Origin: Microvirga subterranea
GTDB taxonomy: Bacteria > Pseudomonadota > Alphaproteobacteria > Rhizobiales > Beijerinckiaceae
Assembly: GCF_003350535.1 (NCBI RefSeq)
Contig: NZ_QQBB01000010.1
Location: forward strand, 50,369-114,368
Length of the DNA: 64,000 bases
Direction: 5' to 3'
Positions 47,072 through 57,267 of this stretch are shown here, piece by piece; position 1 is the stretch's first letter, and every line of letters starts with the position of its first letter. The notes beneath the pieces were generated by a model, which had not been told where the DNA came from, did no database searches, and was given only the letters and a program-made list of their open reading frames with translations. The position numbers and the translations under genes were made by a program.

Positions 47072-50000
47072 ATGAAGCTGACGCGCCTTCGCATCGCCGG
47101 GTTCAAGACCTTCGTCGAGCCCATGGACTTCCTGATCGAGCCGGGCCTGACCGGCGTGGTCGGGCCGAACGGCTGCGGCAAGTCCAACCTCGTCGAGGCC
47201 CTGCGCTGGGTCATGGGCGAGAACTCGCACAAGAACATGCGCGCCACCGGGATGGACGACGTCATCTTCTCCGGTTCGGGCAACCGCCCGGCGCGCAACT
47301 CGGCCGAGGTCCTGCTGACCATCGACAACGGCGAGCGCACGGCGCCCGCCGCCTTCAACGACTCCGACACCCTGGAGGTCTCGCGCAAGATCGAGCGCGA
47401 GGAAGGCTCGACCTACCGGGTCAACGGCAAGGAAGTCCGCGCCCGCGACGTGCAGCTCCTCTTCGCGGATGCCGCGACCGGCGCCCGCTCCCCGGCCCTG
47501 GTGCGCCAGGGCCAGATCAGCGAGATCATCTCGGCCAAGCCCCAGGCCCGCCGCCGCATCCTGGAGGACGCCGCCGGCATCGCCGGCCTCCATGCCCGCC
47601 GCCACGAGGCCGAGCTGCGCCTGAAGGCCGCCGAGGACAACCTGGTCCGCGTCGAGGACGTGCTGCGCGAGCTCGAAAGCCAGATCGAGAGCCTCAAGCG
47701 CCAGGGCCGCCAGGCCTCCCGCTACAAGAACCTGTCGTCCGAGATCCGCCGCCTCGAAGCGCTCATGTACGCGCTCGCCTTCGCAGATGCCCGCGAGCAG
47801 GCGGCCGCCGCCGAGAAGCAGGTGGCCGACAACCTCAAGGCGGTCGCGGACCTGACCGAGGAGCAGACCCGGGCCGCCACGGCCCAGGCGGTCGCCGCCC
47901 ATGCGCTCCCCGGCCTGCGCCAGGAGGAAGCCGCCGCCGCGGCCGCCCTGCAGCGCCTCACCCATGCCCGCAGCGAGCTCGAATCGGAGGAGCGCCGCTC
48001 CAAGGACCGGGTGAGCGAGCTGGAGCGCCATATCGGCGACCTGAACCGGGATATCGCCCGCGAGGCGGTGCAGCGCACCGACGCCGAAGCGACGATCGAG
48101 CGCCTCAGGCAGGAGCAGGCCGAGATCGCCCTGACCACCGACGGGGCGGACGACACTCGCGCCGAGGCCCAGGAGCGCCTGACGAACGTGGAGGCGGAGC
48201 TGGCCGAGGCCGAGGCTTCTTTAAGCGCCCTCCAGGCCCAGACCTCCGACCTCAATGCCCGCCGCGCTGCCCTGGAGCGGGCCGTGCGCGAGGAGATGGA
48301 ACGCGCCGCGCGCTTCGCGGCCGAGCGGGAGCGCATCGAGCGCGACATCGAGACCCTGTCCGCCTCGACCGACGATTCGCCGCCGATCGACGACCTGCGC
48401 GAAGAGGCCGCCATGGCCGAGGAGGCCGCGCAAGCCGCCGAAGAAGCCGTCATGGAAGCCCGCGAGTCGGTCGCGGCCGCCCGCGAGGCCGAGAACCGGC
48501 TCCGCCAGCCCCTCAATGAAGCCGAGCGCCAGGCCCAGCGGCTCGAGACCGAGGTCCGGACCCTCGCCAAGCTGGTCACCTCCGCGACCGGCGACCTCTG
48601 GCCTCCGGCCGTCGACCAGATCACGGTCCGGAAGGGCTACGAGACCGCCCTCGGCGCGGCCCTTGGCGACGACCTCGAGGCCTCCACCAACCCCTCTGCC
48701 CCGGCCCATTGGGCCGAGACCGGTGCCGGCGGGGACGATCCGGCCCTGCCGGAGGGCGTCCGATCGCTGGCCGACCTCTCGACCGCCCCGGCCGCGCTCC
48801 AGCGCCGCCTGCGCCAGATCGGCGTCGTCAGCAAGGAAGACGGCCTGCGCCTGCGGCACCTGCTCAGGCCCGGTCAGCGCCTGGTGTCCCAGGAGGGCGA
48901 CCTGTGGCGCTGGGACGGCTTCACCACGGCGGCGGAAGCGCCCTCCCCGGCGGCCCGCCGCCTGGCCGAGAAGAACCGCCTCGGCGACCTGGAACGCGAG
49001 GCGGCCGAGGCCCGGGAGCAGGCCGAGCACCTGCGTCACGAGGCCGAGGAGGCCCTGAACACCGTCCGCGTCGCCGCGTCCCGTGAGATGCAGGCCATCG
49101 AGACCGCCCGCCAGACCCGGCAGGCGCTCGACGCCACCCGGACCCGCCTCGTCGCTGCCGAGCGCAAGGAGGCCGAGCTCGGCCAGCGCCGCTCCGCCCT
49201 CCAGGAGGCGCTCGCGCGCATCTCCGCCAGCGAGAGCGAGGCCCAGGAGCGGGCGGAATCCGCACGGGCCAACCTCGAAGACCTCGCGCCGGCGCCCGAT
49301 CTGGAGAGCCGTCTGCTGGAGGAGCGCACCCGCGTGGCCGAGTTCCGCGCCGCCGCCTCCGAGGCACGCGCCGCCCTTCAGGCGCTCATGCACGAGGCGG
49401 AGCTGCGCCGCCGTCGGCAGGACGCGCTCGCGGCCGACATCCGGCTCTGGACCGAGCGCGCCGCCCGGGCCGCCAAGGCGCACGAGGACCTGGGCGAACG
49501 CCTGGAGCGGGCCCAGGACGAGCACCAGCGGCTGCTCGAAGCCCCCGACACCTACCTGCTGCGCCGCCGCTCCATTCTGTCGGAGATCGAGCAGGCCGAG
49601 GCCAAGCGCAAGGAGGCCGCCGACCGGCTGGCCGACGCGGAAACCCACCTGGCCGAGACCGACCGCGCCGCCCGCGCGGCCCTCGAAGCCCTCTCGGGTG
49701 CCCGCGAGTCGCGGGCAGGATCCCAGGCCCGCCACGAGGCGGCGGTCCAGCGCCTCGCCGAGATCACCCGCAACATCGCCGAGAACCTCGAGACTACGCC
49801 GGCCGGCCTGATCGAGATGGCCGGCCTCAAGGAGGGAGTCGAGCTGCCCTCGCAGGCGGAGATCGAGGCCAAGCTCCATTCGCTCAAGAACGACCGGGAG
49901 CGGCTGGGCGCTGTGAACCTGCGCGCCGACGAGGAGCTGGGCGAGCTCGAAGGCAAGTTCAACAGCCTGGCCGCCGAACGGGACGACCTGGTGGAGGCCA

Positions 50001-50530
50001 TCAAGCGCCTGCGCCAGGCCATCGGCAGCCTCAACCGCGAGGGCCGCGAGCGCCTGCTCTCCGCCTTCGACGTGGTGAACGCCCATTTCAAGCGCCTCTT
50101 CACCACCCTGTTCGGCGGCGGAACGGCCGAGCTGACCCTCGTCGATTCGGACGATCCCCTCGAGGCGGGGCTCGACATCCTGGCGCGCCCGCCTGGCAAG
50201 AAGCCCCAGACCATGACCCTCCTGTCGGGCGGCGAGCAGGCCCTGACGGCGACGGCGCTGATCTTCGCCGTGTTCCTCACGAATCCCTCGCCGATCTGCG
50301 TGCTCGACGAGGTCGACGCGCCGCTCGACGACGCCAACGTGGAGCGCTACTGCGACCTTCTGGAGGAGATGGCGCGCCAGACCGAGACCCGCTTCGTGGT
50401 GATCACCCACAACCCGATCACCATGGCGCGCATGGACCGACTCTTCGGCGTCACCATGGCCGAACGGGGCGTGTCCCAGCTCGTCTCGGTCGACCTGCAG
50501 AGCGCCGAGCGCATTCTTGAGACGGTCTAA
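47072..50530 (+). CDS. smc: Chromosome segregation protein SMC
   Basis: 1152 residues, standard length, uninterrupted. Walker A is VVGPNGCGKSNLVEAL (about residues 28-43) followed by RWVMGENSHKNMRATGMDD. Long coiled-coil arms (about 165-500 and 665-980) rich in Glu, Ala and Arg surround a hinge near 510-660. The C-terminal ABC half has LLSGGEQALTATALIFAVF and Walker B CVLDEVDAPLDDANVERYC. SMC condenses and separates replicated chromosomes with ScpA/ScpB, which are not in this window. Transcribed with the upstream dsbA-like gene. Confidence 0.97.
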   Translation: MKLTRLRIAGFKTFVEPMDFLIEPGLTGVVGPNGCGKSNLVEALRWVMGENSHKNMRATGMDDVIFSGSGNRPARNSAEVLLTIDNGERTAPAAFNDSDTLEVSRKIEREEGSTYRVNGKEVRARDVQLLFADAATGARSPALVRQGQISEIISAKPQARRRILEDAAGIAGLHARRHEAELRLKAAEDNLVRVEDVLRELESQIESLKRQGRQASRYKNLSSEIRRLEALMYALAFADAREQAAAAEKQVADNLKAVADLTEEQTRAATAQAVAAHALPGLRQEEAAAAAALQRLTHARSELESEERRSKDRVSELERHIGDLNRDIAREAVQRTDAEATIERLRQEQAEIALTTDGADDTRAEAQERLTNVEAELAEAEASLSALQAQTSDLNARRAALERAVREEMERAARFAAERERIERDIETLSASTDDSPPIDDLREEAAMAEEAAQAAEEAVMEARESVAAAREAENRLRQPLNEAERQAQRLETEVRTLAKLVTSATGDLWPPAVDQITVRKGYETALGAALGDDLEASTNPSAPAHWAETGAGGDDPALPEGVRSLADLSTAPAALQRRLRQIGVVSKEDGLRLRHLLRPGQRLVSQEGDLWRWDGFTTAAEAPSPAARRLAEKNRLGDLEREAAEAREQAEHLRHEAEEALNTVRVAASREMQAIETARQTRQALDATRTRLVAAERKEAELGQRRSALQEALARISASESEAQERAESARANLEDLAPAPDLESRLLEERTRVAEFRAAASEARAALQALMHEAELRRRRQDALAADIRLWTERAARAAKAHEDLGERLERAQDEHQRLLEAPDTYLLRRRSILSEIEQAEAKRKEAADRLADAETHLAETDRAARAALEALSGARESRAGSQARHEAAVQRLAEITRNIAENLETTPAGLIEMAGLKEGVELPSQAEIEAKLHSLKNDRERLGAVNLRADEELGELEGKFNSLAAERDDLVEAIKRLRQAIGSLNREGRERLLSAFDVVNAHFKRLFTTLFGGGTAELTLVDSDDPLEAGLDILARPPGKKPQTMTLLSGGEQALTATALIFAVFLTNPSPICVLDEVDAPLDDANVERYCDLLEEMARQTETRFVVITHNPITMARMDRLFGVTMAERGVSQLVSVDLQSAERILETV

Positions 50531-50645
50531 GGGTTTCAGCCGCGTCTTCGTTCCGCCTCAAAATCGTGGACGCTTTCACGCGAGGCCCGCGCAAATCGCC
50601 GAATTATCGTTACATTTCAAAGACTTGAATGTTTTCTGACGGTCC

Positions 50646-50674
50646 TTGACAGTAGGGACCCTCCCTCATATGTT
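50646..50674 (+). promoter_or_regulatory. Sigma-70 promoter of the atp operon
   Basis: TTGACA (50646-50651), exactly 17 bp, then TATGTT (50669-50674). It lies 66 bp before the atpI start codon and after the smc stop. Confidence 0.75.
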
Positions 50675-50739
50675 GCGCGCGGCTTTCGGGGCCGGGCTCC
50701 CAGGACCTTTTCCCGCACTGCTGAGAAGGAGAAACGCGC

Positions 50740-51111
50740 ATGGCGGATCCCACCAAGCAGGGCAATGGAAACGGTCGGGAACCGACCAGCTCCGACGATG
50801 CCGACCTTTCGGCGAGACTGAAATCTCTCGATGCACGGATCGACAAGGCATCCGCGCAACGACAGATCGCAGAACCGCCCGCCCGTCCGACATCGGATTC
50901 GAGCGCCCTCGGCCAAGCCTTTAGGCTTTCGGCGGAGTTCGTTTCCGGAGTGGCCGCCGGCGGAATCGTGGGTTGGCTCGTCGATCGGCTGTTCGGGTCC
51001 TCTCCTTGGGGGCTGATCATCTGTCTCATCCTCGGCTTCTGCGCCGGAATGCTCAATCTGATGCGAGCGTCCGGCGCGCTGAAAAGCGCCCGGTATGACG
51101 ACAAGCGATGA
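50740..51111 (+). CDS. atpI: ATP synthase protein I
   Basis: 123 residues. AAGGAG lies about 9 nt before the ATG. The N-terminal 60 residues are hydrophilic; two membrane helices follow (SAEFVSGVAAGGIVGWLVDRLF and WGLIICLILGFCAGMLNLMR), as in alphaproteobacterial AtpI. AtpI assists assembly of the c-ring. First gene of the F0 operon atpI-B-E-F'-F; the F1 genes must lie elsewhere, which is usual in this class. Confidence 0.9.
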   Translation: MADPTKQGNGNGREPTSSDDADLSARLKSLDARIDKASAQRQIAEPPARPTSDSSALGQAFRLSAEFVSGVAAGGIVGWLVDRLFGSSPWGLIICLILGFCAGMLNLMRASGALKSARYDDKR

Positions 51112-51167
51112 TCCCATTCACTTCGACAGCCGTACGGCGACAGGCAACAGGGATTTAAGAGCGGATC

Positions 51168-51896
51168 ATGGCGAGCCCGATTGAGCAATTCCAGATCAAG
51201 CCCATCATACCTGTCCTCAACTTCACCAATTCGTCGCTGTTCATGGTCGGCGCGACCGCCCTCATCGTGGGCGGCCTGCTCTACGCGACCCGCAAGCGCG
51301 CCATGGTGCCGGGCCGCGCCCAGTCGGTCGCGGAAGGACTCCACGATTTCGTCGCCAACACGTTGACGGACGCGACCGGCAAGGAGGGGATGAAGTTCTT
51401 CCCCCTCGTGTTCTCGCTGTTCATGTTCGTGCTGACCGCGAACCTCCTGGGCATGATCCCAGGCTTCTTCACGGTCACCAGCCACATCATCGTCACCTTC
51501 GCGCTTGCGATGCTCGTGATCGGCACCGTGGTGATCTACGGCTTCCTCAAGCACGGCACCCACTTCCTCGGGCTCTTCGTGCCGTCGGGCGTTCCCGGAT
51601 GGCTTCTGCCCTTCATCGTGGTGATCGAGATCATCTCGTTCCTGTCGCGCCCGATTTCGCTGTCGCTGCGTCTCTTCGCCAACATGCTGGCGGGACACAT
51701 CGCGCTCAAGGTCTTCGCAGGCTTCGTGGTCAGCCTCCTGGCTGCCGGCGGCGCCCTGACGATCCTGGCTCCGCTGCCGCTTCTCATGGCGGTTGCTCTC
51801 ATGGCGCTCGAGTTCCTCGTCGCCGCACTGCAGGCCTATGTCTTCACGGTCTTGACCTGCATCTACCTGAACGACGCGCTGCACCCGGGCCACTAG
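51168..51896 (+). CDS. atpB: ATP synthase F0 subunit a
   Basis: 242 residues. Multi-spanning proton-channel subunit. The essential arginine is R168 in [17 protein letters not shown], and the C-terminal helix contains [22 protein letters not shown]. The N-terminus ([16 protein letters not shown]) is as expected for alphaproteobacterial subunit a. Follows atpI by 56 bp. Confidence 0.96.
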   Translation: MASPIEQFQIKPIIPVLNFTNSSLFMVGATALIVGGLLYATRKRAMVPGRAQSVAEGLHDFVANTLTDATGKEGMKFFPLVFSLFMFVLTANLLGMIPGFFTVTSHIIVTFALAMLVIGTVVIYGFLKHGTHFLGLFVPSGVPGWLLPFIVVIEIISFLSRPISLSLRLFANMLAGHIALKVFAGFVVSLLAAGGALTILAPLPLLMAVALMALEFLVAALQAYVFTVLTCIYLNDALHPGH

Positions 51897-51956
51897 GTCT
51901 GCGCCGAGTTACAACACTCCCCTCCTCCCGATCACAGCTTCCTTAAGGAGATCACG

Positions 51957-52181
51957 ATGGATCCGATAGCTTTCAAGTTCCTCGGCGCGGGCCTCGCCTG
52001 CATTGGCATGGGCCTCGCCGCCATGGGCGTCGGCAACATCTTCGGTAACTTCCTCTCCGGCGCTCTGCGCAACCCGTCGGCGGCCGACAGCCAGTTCGCT
52101 CGCGCCTTCATCGGCGCCGCGCTCGCGGAAGGTCTCGGCATCTTCTGCCTCGTCGTCGCTCTCGTTCTGCTCTTCACCTAA
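51957..52181 (+). CDS. atpE: ATP synthase F0 subunit c
   Basis: 74 residues, two helices and the polar loop ALRNPSA. The proton-binding carboxylate is E58 in [16 protein letters not shown]. Many copies form the rotor ring. AAGGAG lies about 9 nt before the ATG. A gap of 216 bp follows before atpF', larger than the other spacings; I saw no gene or clear terminator in it. Confidence 0.96.
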   Translation: MDPIAFKFLGAGLACIGMGLAAMGVGNIFGNFLSGALRNPSAADSQFARAFIGAALAEGLGIFCLVVALVLLFT

Positions 52182-52397
52182 ACCTGAGAACAGTCGATCG
52201 GGACGGCGGAGTGCCTGGCGCTTCGCCCTGCGAACCATGACGGCGGAACGACCGCCGTCATTCCTTGTTTCGAGATCCCGCGCGGACCGGACCTTCGGGC
52301 CCCGGATTTCGGAACCGACATTTTACCGGCACCTCGAGGCGAACGAACAATTCGCCGAGACTGCCCCCAAGTTCATCCGTCTTTTAGGATTGGCTCC

Positions 52398-52946
52398 ATG
52401 GCTCAGGCTCAAACGACCCATGCTGCAACGGAAGCGCCGGGCGGCGCCCACGAAGATATCGGCTTCCCGCCCTTCGAGACGGAAACCTACGGCGGCCAGC
52501 TGCTGTGGCTCGCGATCACCTTCGCGGCCCTCTACTTCCTGCTCTCCCGCCTCGTCCTGCCGCGCCTGAGCGGCATCATCGAGACCCGCCGCGAGACCAT
52601 CGCCCGCGACCTCGACGAGGCCGCCGCCATGAAGACCCGCGCCGAGGAGGCCGGCACGGCCTACGAGAAGGCTCTCGCCGAGGCCAAGGGCCAGGCCCAG
52701 CGCCTCGCGCAGGAGACCCGTTCGAAGCTCGCCGCCGAGTCCGACGCCAAGCGCAAGGCCCTCGAGGCCGATCTCGGCCAGCGCCTGGCCGAGTCCGAGA
52801 CCACCATCGCGGCCAAGAAGACCGAGGCCATGAGCCATGTCCGCGCGATCGCGCAGGAGACCACGATGGCCATCGTCGAGCGTCTCTCCGGCCAGGCTCC
52901 CTCCCCGAAGGCGGTGGAAGCCGCCCTCGACCAGTCCAAGCTCTAA
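52398..52946 (+). CDS. atpF2: ATP synthase F0 subunit b'
   Basis: 182 residues. One membrane helix (GQLLWLAITFAALYFLLSRL, about 35-54) and a long charged coiled coil (RRETIARDLDEAAAMKTRAEEAG onward). The preceding 30 residues are soluble. Photosynthetic bacteria and many alphaproteobacteria have such a divergent second stator subunit b', which pairs with b. Follows atpE; 15 bp before atpF. Confidence 0.92.
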   Translation: MAQAQTTHAATEAPGGAHEDIGFPPFETETYGGQLLWLAITFAALYFLLSRLVLPRLSGIIETRRETIARDLDEAAAMKTRAEEAGTAYEKALAEAKGQAQRLAQETRSKLAAESDAKRKALEADLGQRLAESETTIAAKKTEAMSHVRAIAQETTMAIVERLSGQAPSPKAVEAALDQSKL

Positions 52947-52961
52947 GATCAGGAGGCATGC

Positions 52962-53447
52962 ATGTTCGCCAGCGCTGAATTCTGGGTCGCCGTCGCCTTC
53001 CTCATCTTCTGGGGCATCCTGTTCTATTACGGCGTCCCCGGTAAGCTCGTGACCTCCCTCGACAGCCGCGGCAAGCGCATCGCCGACGAGCTCGCCGAGG
53101 CCAAGCGCCTGCGCCAGGACGCCGAGCGGCTCCTGAAGGAGTTCGAGGCCAAGCGCGCCGCCGCCGAGCGCGAGGCCGCCGACATCGTCTCCACCGCCCG
53201 CGAGGAGGCCGAGCGCCTCGCTCAGGAGGCTCAGGAGAAGATGGCCGACTTCGTGCGCCGCCGGACCGCTTCCGCCGAGGCTCGCATCGCCCAGGCCGAG
53301 AGCCAGGCGTCCGCCGAGGTCCGCGCCGCCGCGGTCGATGCCGCGATCCGCGCCTCCGAGCGGGTGCTGCGCGAGCAGATCAGCGGCCCGACCGCCGCCT
53401 CGCTCGTCACCCAGAGCCTCGGCGACGTGCGCCGCAAGCTGCAGTGA
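52962..53447 (+). CDS. atpF: ATP synthase F0 subunit b
   Basis: 161 residues. N-terminal membrane helix (FWVAVAFLIFWGILFYYGV, about 6-24), then a long Ala/Glu/Arg coiled coil to the C-terminus that reaches the F1 sector as the peripheral stalk. Last gene of the operon, ended by a strong terminator 20 bp after its stop. Confidence 0.94.
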   Translation: MFASAEFWVAVAFLIFWGILFYYGVPGKLVTSLDSRGKRIADELAEAKRLRQDAERLLKEFEAKRAAAEREAADIVSTAREEAERLAQEAQEKMADFVRRRTASAEARIAQAESQASAEVRAAAVDAAIRASERVLREQISGPTAASLVTQSLGDVRRKLQ

Positions 53448-53467
53448 GCGGAACCGAAACGGAACTG

Positions 53468-53495
53468 AAAAGGCCGCCTTCCGGGCGGCCTTTTT
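53468..53495 (+). terminator. Terminator of the atp operon
   Basis: GGCCGCC (53472-53478) and GGCGGCC (53484-53490), extended by A:T pairs, then TTTTT. It begins 20 bp after the atpF stop and 18 bp before the HAD gene. Confidence 0.92.
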
Positions 53496-53512
53496 CGTTT
53501 GAGGAGTGAGCA

Positions 53513-54160
53513 ATGCTTCTGATCTTCGACTGCGACGGCGTTTTGGTCGATTCCGAGCCCTTGAGCTGCCGGATCGACGCCGAGGTGCTCACGGGGCTCG
53601 GCGTCCCCTACACGGCCGAGGAGATCGCCCGCAGCTTCGTCGGCGTCAGCCAGAAGGACATGATCGCCCGCATCTCGGCCGAGCGCGGCCTGACGCTTCC
53701 GGACGATCTCGGCGACCGGATCAACCGGGCGCTCTTCGCACGCTTCGAGACCGATCTGAAGGCCATCGACGGCGTGCGTGACGCGATCCTCGCCCTCCCC
53801 TACCGGCGCTGCGTCGCCTCCTCGTCCCTGCCCCAGCGAATCGCCCTGTCGCTGCGCGTGACGGGCCTCGCGGATCTTTTCGAGAACGTCTTCAGCGCAT
53901 CGGAAGTCCGCCACGGCAAGCCGGCGCCCGACCTCTTCCTCCATGCCGCGTTACGGATGGAGGCTGATCCTGCGACCTGCATCGTGATCGAGGATTCCAT
54001 CGCCGGAGTCCAGGCCGCCCGCGCCGCCGGCATGCGCGTCATCGGCTTCACCGGCGGCGGCCATTGCGGGCCGGAGCATGGGGAGAGATTGCGCGAGATC
54101 GGCGCGACGACGATTGTGACTCGGATGTCCGACCTGCCGCAGGCCGTTGCGGCACTTTGA
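53513..54160 (+). CDS. HAD-family phosphatase/phosphoglucomutase-like hydrolase
   Basis: 215 residues. GAGGAG lies about 6 nt before the ATG. HAD motif I is FDCDGVLVDSE (residues 5-15), the Thr/Ser of motif II is in VASSSLPQRI, and motif III/IV is KPAPDLFLHAA with VIEDSIAGVQAARAAGM. This is the HAD-IA group of beta-phosphoglucomutase and phosphoglycolate phosphatase-type enzymes. Substrate uncertain. It stands between the atp terminator and the terminator shared with the gcv operon. Confidence 0.9.
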   Translation: MLLIFDCDGVLVDSEPLSCRIDAEVLTGLGVPYTAEEIARSFVGVSQKDMIARISAERGLTLPDDLGDRINRALFARFETDLKAIDGVRDAILALPYRRCVASSSLPQRIALSLRVTGLADLFENVFSASEVRHGKPAPDLFLHAALRMEADPATCIVIEDSIAGVQAARAAGMRVIGFTGGGHCGPEHGERLREIGATTIVTRMSDLPQAVAAL

Positions 54161-54211
54161 TCATCGCCTCCCCATCAGGGAGGACTGCGAATTCCCTCGC
54201 TCGTTGAGAAC

Positions 54212-54246
54212 AAAAATGGCCGGGCAAGCCCGGCCATTTCCTTTTC
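54212..54246. terminator. Bidirectional terminator between the HAD gene and gcvPB
   Basis: AAATGGCCGGGC (54214-54225) and GCCCGGCCATTT (54228-54239) form a perfect 12-bp stem with an AA loop; CCTTTTC follows on the plus strand and a T-tract on the other. It serves two converging transcripts. Confidence 0.9.
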
Positions 54247-54265
54247 GCGAGTTCGTCGGACGTAA

Positions 54266-55912
54266 TTACTCCGCGGCTTCCGCGATCGGAGCCGGCGGCG
54301 TCCACTTGAGGATCGGGTTGCGGGCCGCGCGGGTTTCGTCGAGGCGGCGACGGGGAGCGTGGTAGGGCGCGCCGGTGAAGCGTGCCGTGTCGCCCTTCTT
54401 TGCCGACATCGCGAGGTCGCGCAGGGTCGCGATGAAAAGGTCGAGGGACGTCTTCGATTCGGACTCCGTCGGCTCGATCAGCATGGCGCCGTGGACGACC
54501 AGCGGGAAGTACATGGTCATCGGGTGATAGCCCTCGTCGATCATCGCCTTCGCGAAATCGAGCGTGGTGACCCCCGTGTCCTTCAGCCAGGTATCGTCGA
54601 ACAGCACCTCGTGCATGCAGGGCTTGTCGCCGAAGGGCTGCGAGAACAGGTCCGACAGCGAGGCGCGGATGTAGTTGGCGTTCAGCACCGCATCCTCCGA
54701 GGCCTGCTTCATGCCGTCCGAACCGTGCGACAGCATGTAGGACAGGGCGCGCACATACATGCCCATCTGGCCGTGGAAGGCCGTCATGCGGCCGAACGGC
54801 GACTCATCCGCATCGGCCGCGTTCTCGACCAGCGTCAGTTCACCGTCCTTCATGGTGACGAACGGCACCGGCGCGAAGGGCGCGAGGCGCGCCGAGAGCA
54901 CCACCGGGCCCGAGCCCGGGCCGCCGCCGCCGTGCGGCGTCGAGAAGGTCTTGTGCAGGTTGATGTGCATGGCGTCGACGCCGAGGTCGCCGGGCTTCGC
55001 CTTGCCGACGATGGCGTTGAAGTTGGCGCCGTCGCAGTAGAAGTAGGCGCCCGCATCGTGGATCGCCTTGGCGATCTCCGCCACCTGGTTCTCGAACAGG
55101 CCGCAGGTGTTGGGGTTCGTGAGCATGATCGCGGCCACGTCCGGCCCGAGCAGCTTCTTCACGTCCTCCACATGCACCCAGCCGTCCTCGCGGGCCGGCA
55201 CCGGCCTCACCACGAAGCCGATCAGCGCGGCGGTCGCCGGGTTGGTGCCGTGCGCCGAATCGGGCACGAGCACCACGTTGCGCGTCTTGCCCTCGCCCCG
55301 CGCCTCGATGGCGGCCTTGATCGCCATCATGCCGCAGAGCTCGCCGTGCGCGCCGGCCTTCGGCGAGAGCGCCACCGTGGTCATGTTGGTGAGCGTCACG
55401 AGATAGCGGCCGAGCTCGTTCATGAGCTCCAGCGCGCCCTTCACGGTCGAGACCGGCTGGAGCGGATGCACGTCCGAGAAGCCGGGCAGGCGCGCCATGC
55501 GCTCGTTGAGGCGCGCATTGTGCTTCATGGTGCACGACCCGAGCGGGAAGAGGCCCGTGTCGATGCCGTAGTTCATCTGGGACAGGCGCACGTAGTGGCG
55601 CATGGCCTCGGGCTCGGAGAGACCCGGCAGGCCGATCTCGTCCTTGCGCTCGAGCCCGCCGAGGCGCGGCTTGAAGTCCTCCGGTTCGTCGAGGTCGACG
55701 CCGGTCACGTCGTAGCGGCCGATCTCGAAGAGCAGCGGCTCGATCTGGGCCAGCGCCTTGTTGCCCGTGAAGGTCGGATGGCTGCCGGCGCCCGGGGTGG
55801 CGCGGCTGGCGTCGCCCTGAAGGCGCGCGGCCTCGTCGCCCATGCCGGCGGCGGGATCCGCCACGCCGTGGGCCTGCGGTGCGGTGGGACGTCCCTGGCG
55901 GTTCAACATCAC
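54266..55912 (-). CDS. gcvPB: Glycine dehydrogenase (decarboxylating), subunit 2
   Basis: 548 residues, the C-terminal half of P-protein as a separate chain. The pyridoxal-phosphate lysine is K321 in [21 protein letters not shown]. It starts inside the end of gcvPA with a 4-nt ATGA overlap, so the two subunits are translationally coupled. With gcvPA it decarboxylates glycine and passes the aminomethyl group to the lipoyl arm of GcvH. The first 50 residues ([20 protein letters not shown]) are an extension compared with most split P2 subunits. Confidence 0.95.
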   Translation of the reverse strand: MMLNRQGRPTAPQAHGVADPAAGMGDEAARLQGDASRATPGAGSHPTFTGNKALAQIEPLLFEIGRYDVTGVDLDEPEDFKPRLGGLERKDEIGLPGLSEPEAMRHYVRLSQMNYGIDTGLFPLGSCTMKHNARLNERMARLPGFSDVHPLQPVSTVKGALELMNELGRYLVTLTNMTTVALSPKAGAHGELCGMMAIKAAIEARGEGKTRNVVLVPDSAHGTNPATAALIGFVVRPVPAREDGWVHVEDVKKLLGPDVAAIMLTNPNTCGLFENQVAEIAKAIHDAGAYFYCDGANFNAIVGKAKPGDLGVDAMHINLHKTFSTPHGGGGPGSGPVVLSARLAPFAPVPFVTMKDGELTLVENAADADESPFGRMTAFHGQMGMYVRALSYMLSHGSDGMKQASEDAVLNANYIRASLSDLFSQPFGDKPCMHEVLFDDTWLKDTGVTTLDFAKAMIDEGYHPMTMYFPLVVHGAMLIEPTESESKTSLDLFIATLRDLAMSAKKGDTARFTGAPYHAPRRRLDETRAARNPILKWTPPAPIAEAAE

Positions 55913-57249
55913 AGAACCTCCTTCAAGGCGGCGGCAAGGGCCGCGCGATCATCATCGGTATTGACCTCGGTGGAGGCCACGAGAAGCAGATTGTCGAGGC
56001 CGGCCTTCGGCAGCAGGCGCGACACGGGCACGCCCGCGAGCACGCCCTTCTCGGCCAGCCGCTCCACGACCTCTGCCGCGGGCTTTGCGAGCTTCACGGT
56101 GAACTCGTTGAAGAAGGTCTTGTTGAGGACCTCGACGCCCTTCACTCCGCTGAGCTGGTCGGCGAGCTTCACGGCATTGGCGTGGTTGATGCGCGCAAGC
56201 CGCGTCAGGCCCGCCTGGCCAAGCAGGGTCATATGGATCGTGAAGGCGAGGCAGCACAGCCCCGAATTGGTGCAGATGTTCGAGGTCGCCTTATCGCGGC
56301 GGATGTGCTGCTCGCGGGTCGAGAGCGTGAGCACGAAGCCGCGGTTGCCGTCCGCATCCACCGTCTCGCCGCAGAGGCGTCCCGGCATCTGGCGGATGTA
56401 CTTCGACTTGGTAGCGAAAAGCCCCACATAGGGGCCGCCGAAGTTCAGCGCATTGCCTATAGACTGGCCCTCGCCCACCACGATGTCGGCGCCCATGCTG
56501 CCAGGGGACTGGAGCAGGCCCAGCGACACGGCCTCCGTGAACACCGCGATGAGCAGCGCGCCGTGCTGGTGCGCCTTGTCGGCGATGGCCTTCAGGTCGC
56601 GCACGTTGCCGAACACGTCCGGCGTCTGCACGACGACGCAGGATACGCTGTCGTCGATCTGCGCGAGAATGTCCTCGGTGCCCGCCACGTCGGGCTTCAT
56701 GGTGACGACCTCGTCGCTTGCCATGTCGGAGAGCGTGCGAACCACCTCGGCGTAGTGCGGATGCAGGCCGCCGGAGAGCACGGCCTTGCGGCGCTTGGTG
56801 ACGCGGTGCGCCATGAGCACCGCCTCGCCCGTGCCGGTGGAGCCGTCGTACATGGAGGCGTTCGCCACATCCATGCCGGTGAGCGCCGCCACCTGGGTCT
56901 GGAACTCGAACAGGTACTGCAGCGTGCCCTGCGCGATCTCCGGCTGGTACGGCGTATAGCTCGTCAGGAACTCGGAGCGCTGGATCAGGTGATCCACCGT
57001 CGCGGGCACGTGGTGCTTGTAGGCGCCCGCGCCGACGAAGAACGGCACCGACGAGGCGGAGACGTTCCTGGCGGCCATGCGGGACAGAATGCGCTCGACC
57101 TCCAGCTCGCCCTTGCGGCGGGGAAGGTCGACCGGCTCCTTGAGGAGCATCTGCTTGGGGATGTCGGCGAAGAGATCGTCGACCGACTTGACGCCGATGC
57201 GGGCGAGCATTTCGCCGCGATCGGTGTCCGAGAGAGGAAGATAACGCAT
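55909..57249 (-). CDS. gcvPA: Glycine dehydrogenase (decarboxylating), subunit 1
   Basis: 446 residues, the N-terminal half of P-protein. [27 protein letters not shown] and [42 protein letters not shown] (shown by its segments) are standard for subunit 1. The split P-protein is found mainly in Gram-positive and thermophilic bacteria and in part of the alphaproteobacteria; others carry one chain of about 950 residues. It follows the osmC-like gene by 18 bp. Confidence 0.94.
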   Translation of the reverse strand: MRYLPLSDTDRGEMLARIGVKSVDDLFADIPKQMLLKEPVDLPRRKGELEVERILSRMAARNVSASSVPFFVGAGAYKHHVPATVDHLIQRSEFLTSYTPYQPEIAQGTLQYLFEFQTQVAALTGMDVANASMYDGSTGTGEAVLMAHRVTKRRKAVLSGGLHPHYAEVVRTLSDMASDEVVTMKPDVAGTEDILAQIDDSVSCVVVQTPDVFGNVRDLKAIADKAHQHGALLIAVFTEAVSLGLLQSPGSMGADIVVGEGQSIGNALNFGGPYVGLFATKSKYIRQMPGRLCGETVDADGNRGFVLTLSTREQHIRRDKATSNICTNSGLCCLAFTIHMTLLGQAGLTRLARINHANAVKLADQLSGVKGVEVLNKTFFNEFTVKLAKPAAEVVERLAEKGVLAGVPVSRLLPKAGLDNLLLVASTEVNTDDDRAALAAALKEVL

Positions 57250-57267
57250 CGGTTTAATGCCTTGGGA

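Noticed and set aside
48221..50410. 729-codon open frame opposite smc, and similar long frames opposite glyS, gcvP, gcvT and ETF-QO
   Set aside because: Gly/Arg/Leu-rich shadow translations without motifs. The real genes on the other strand are complete and recognisable.
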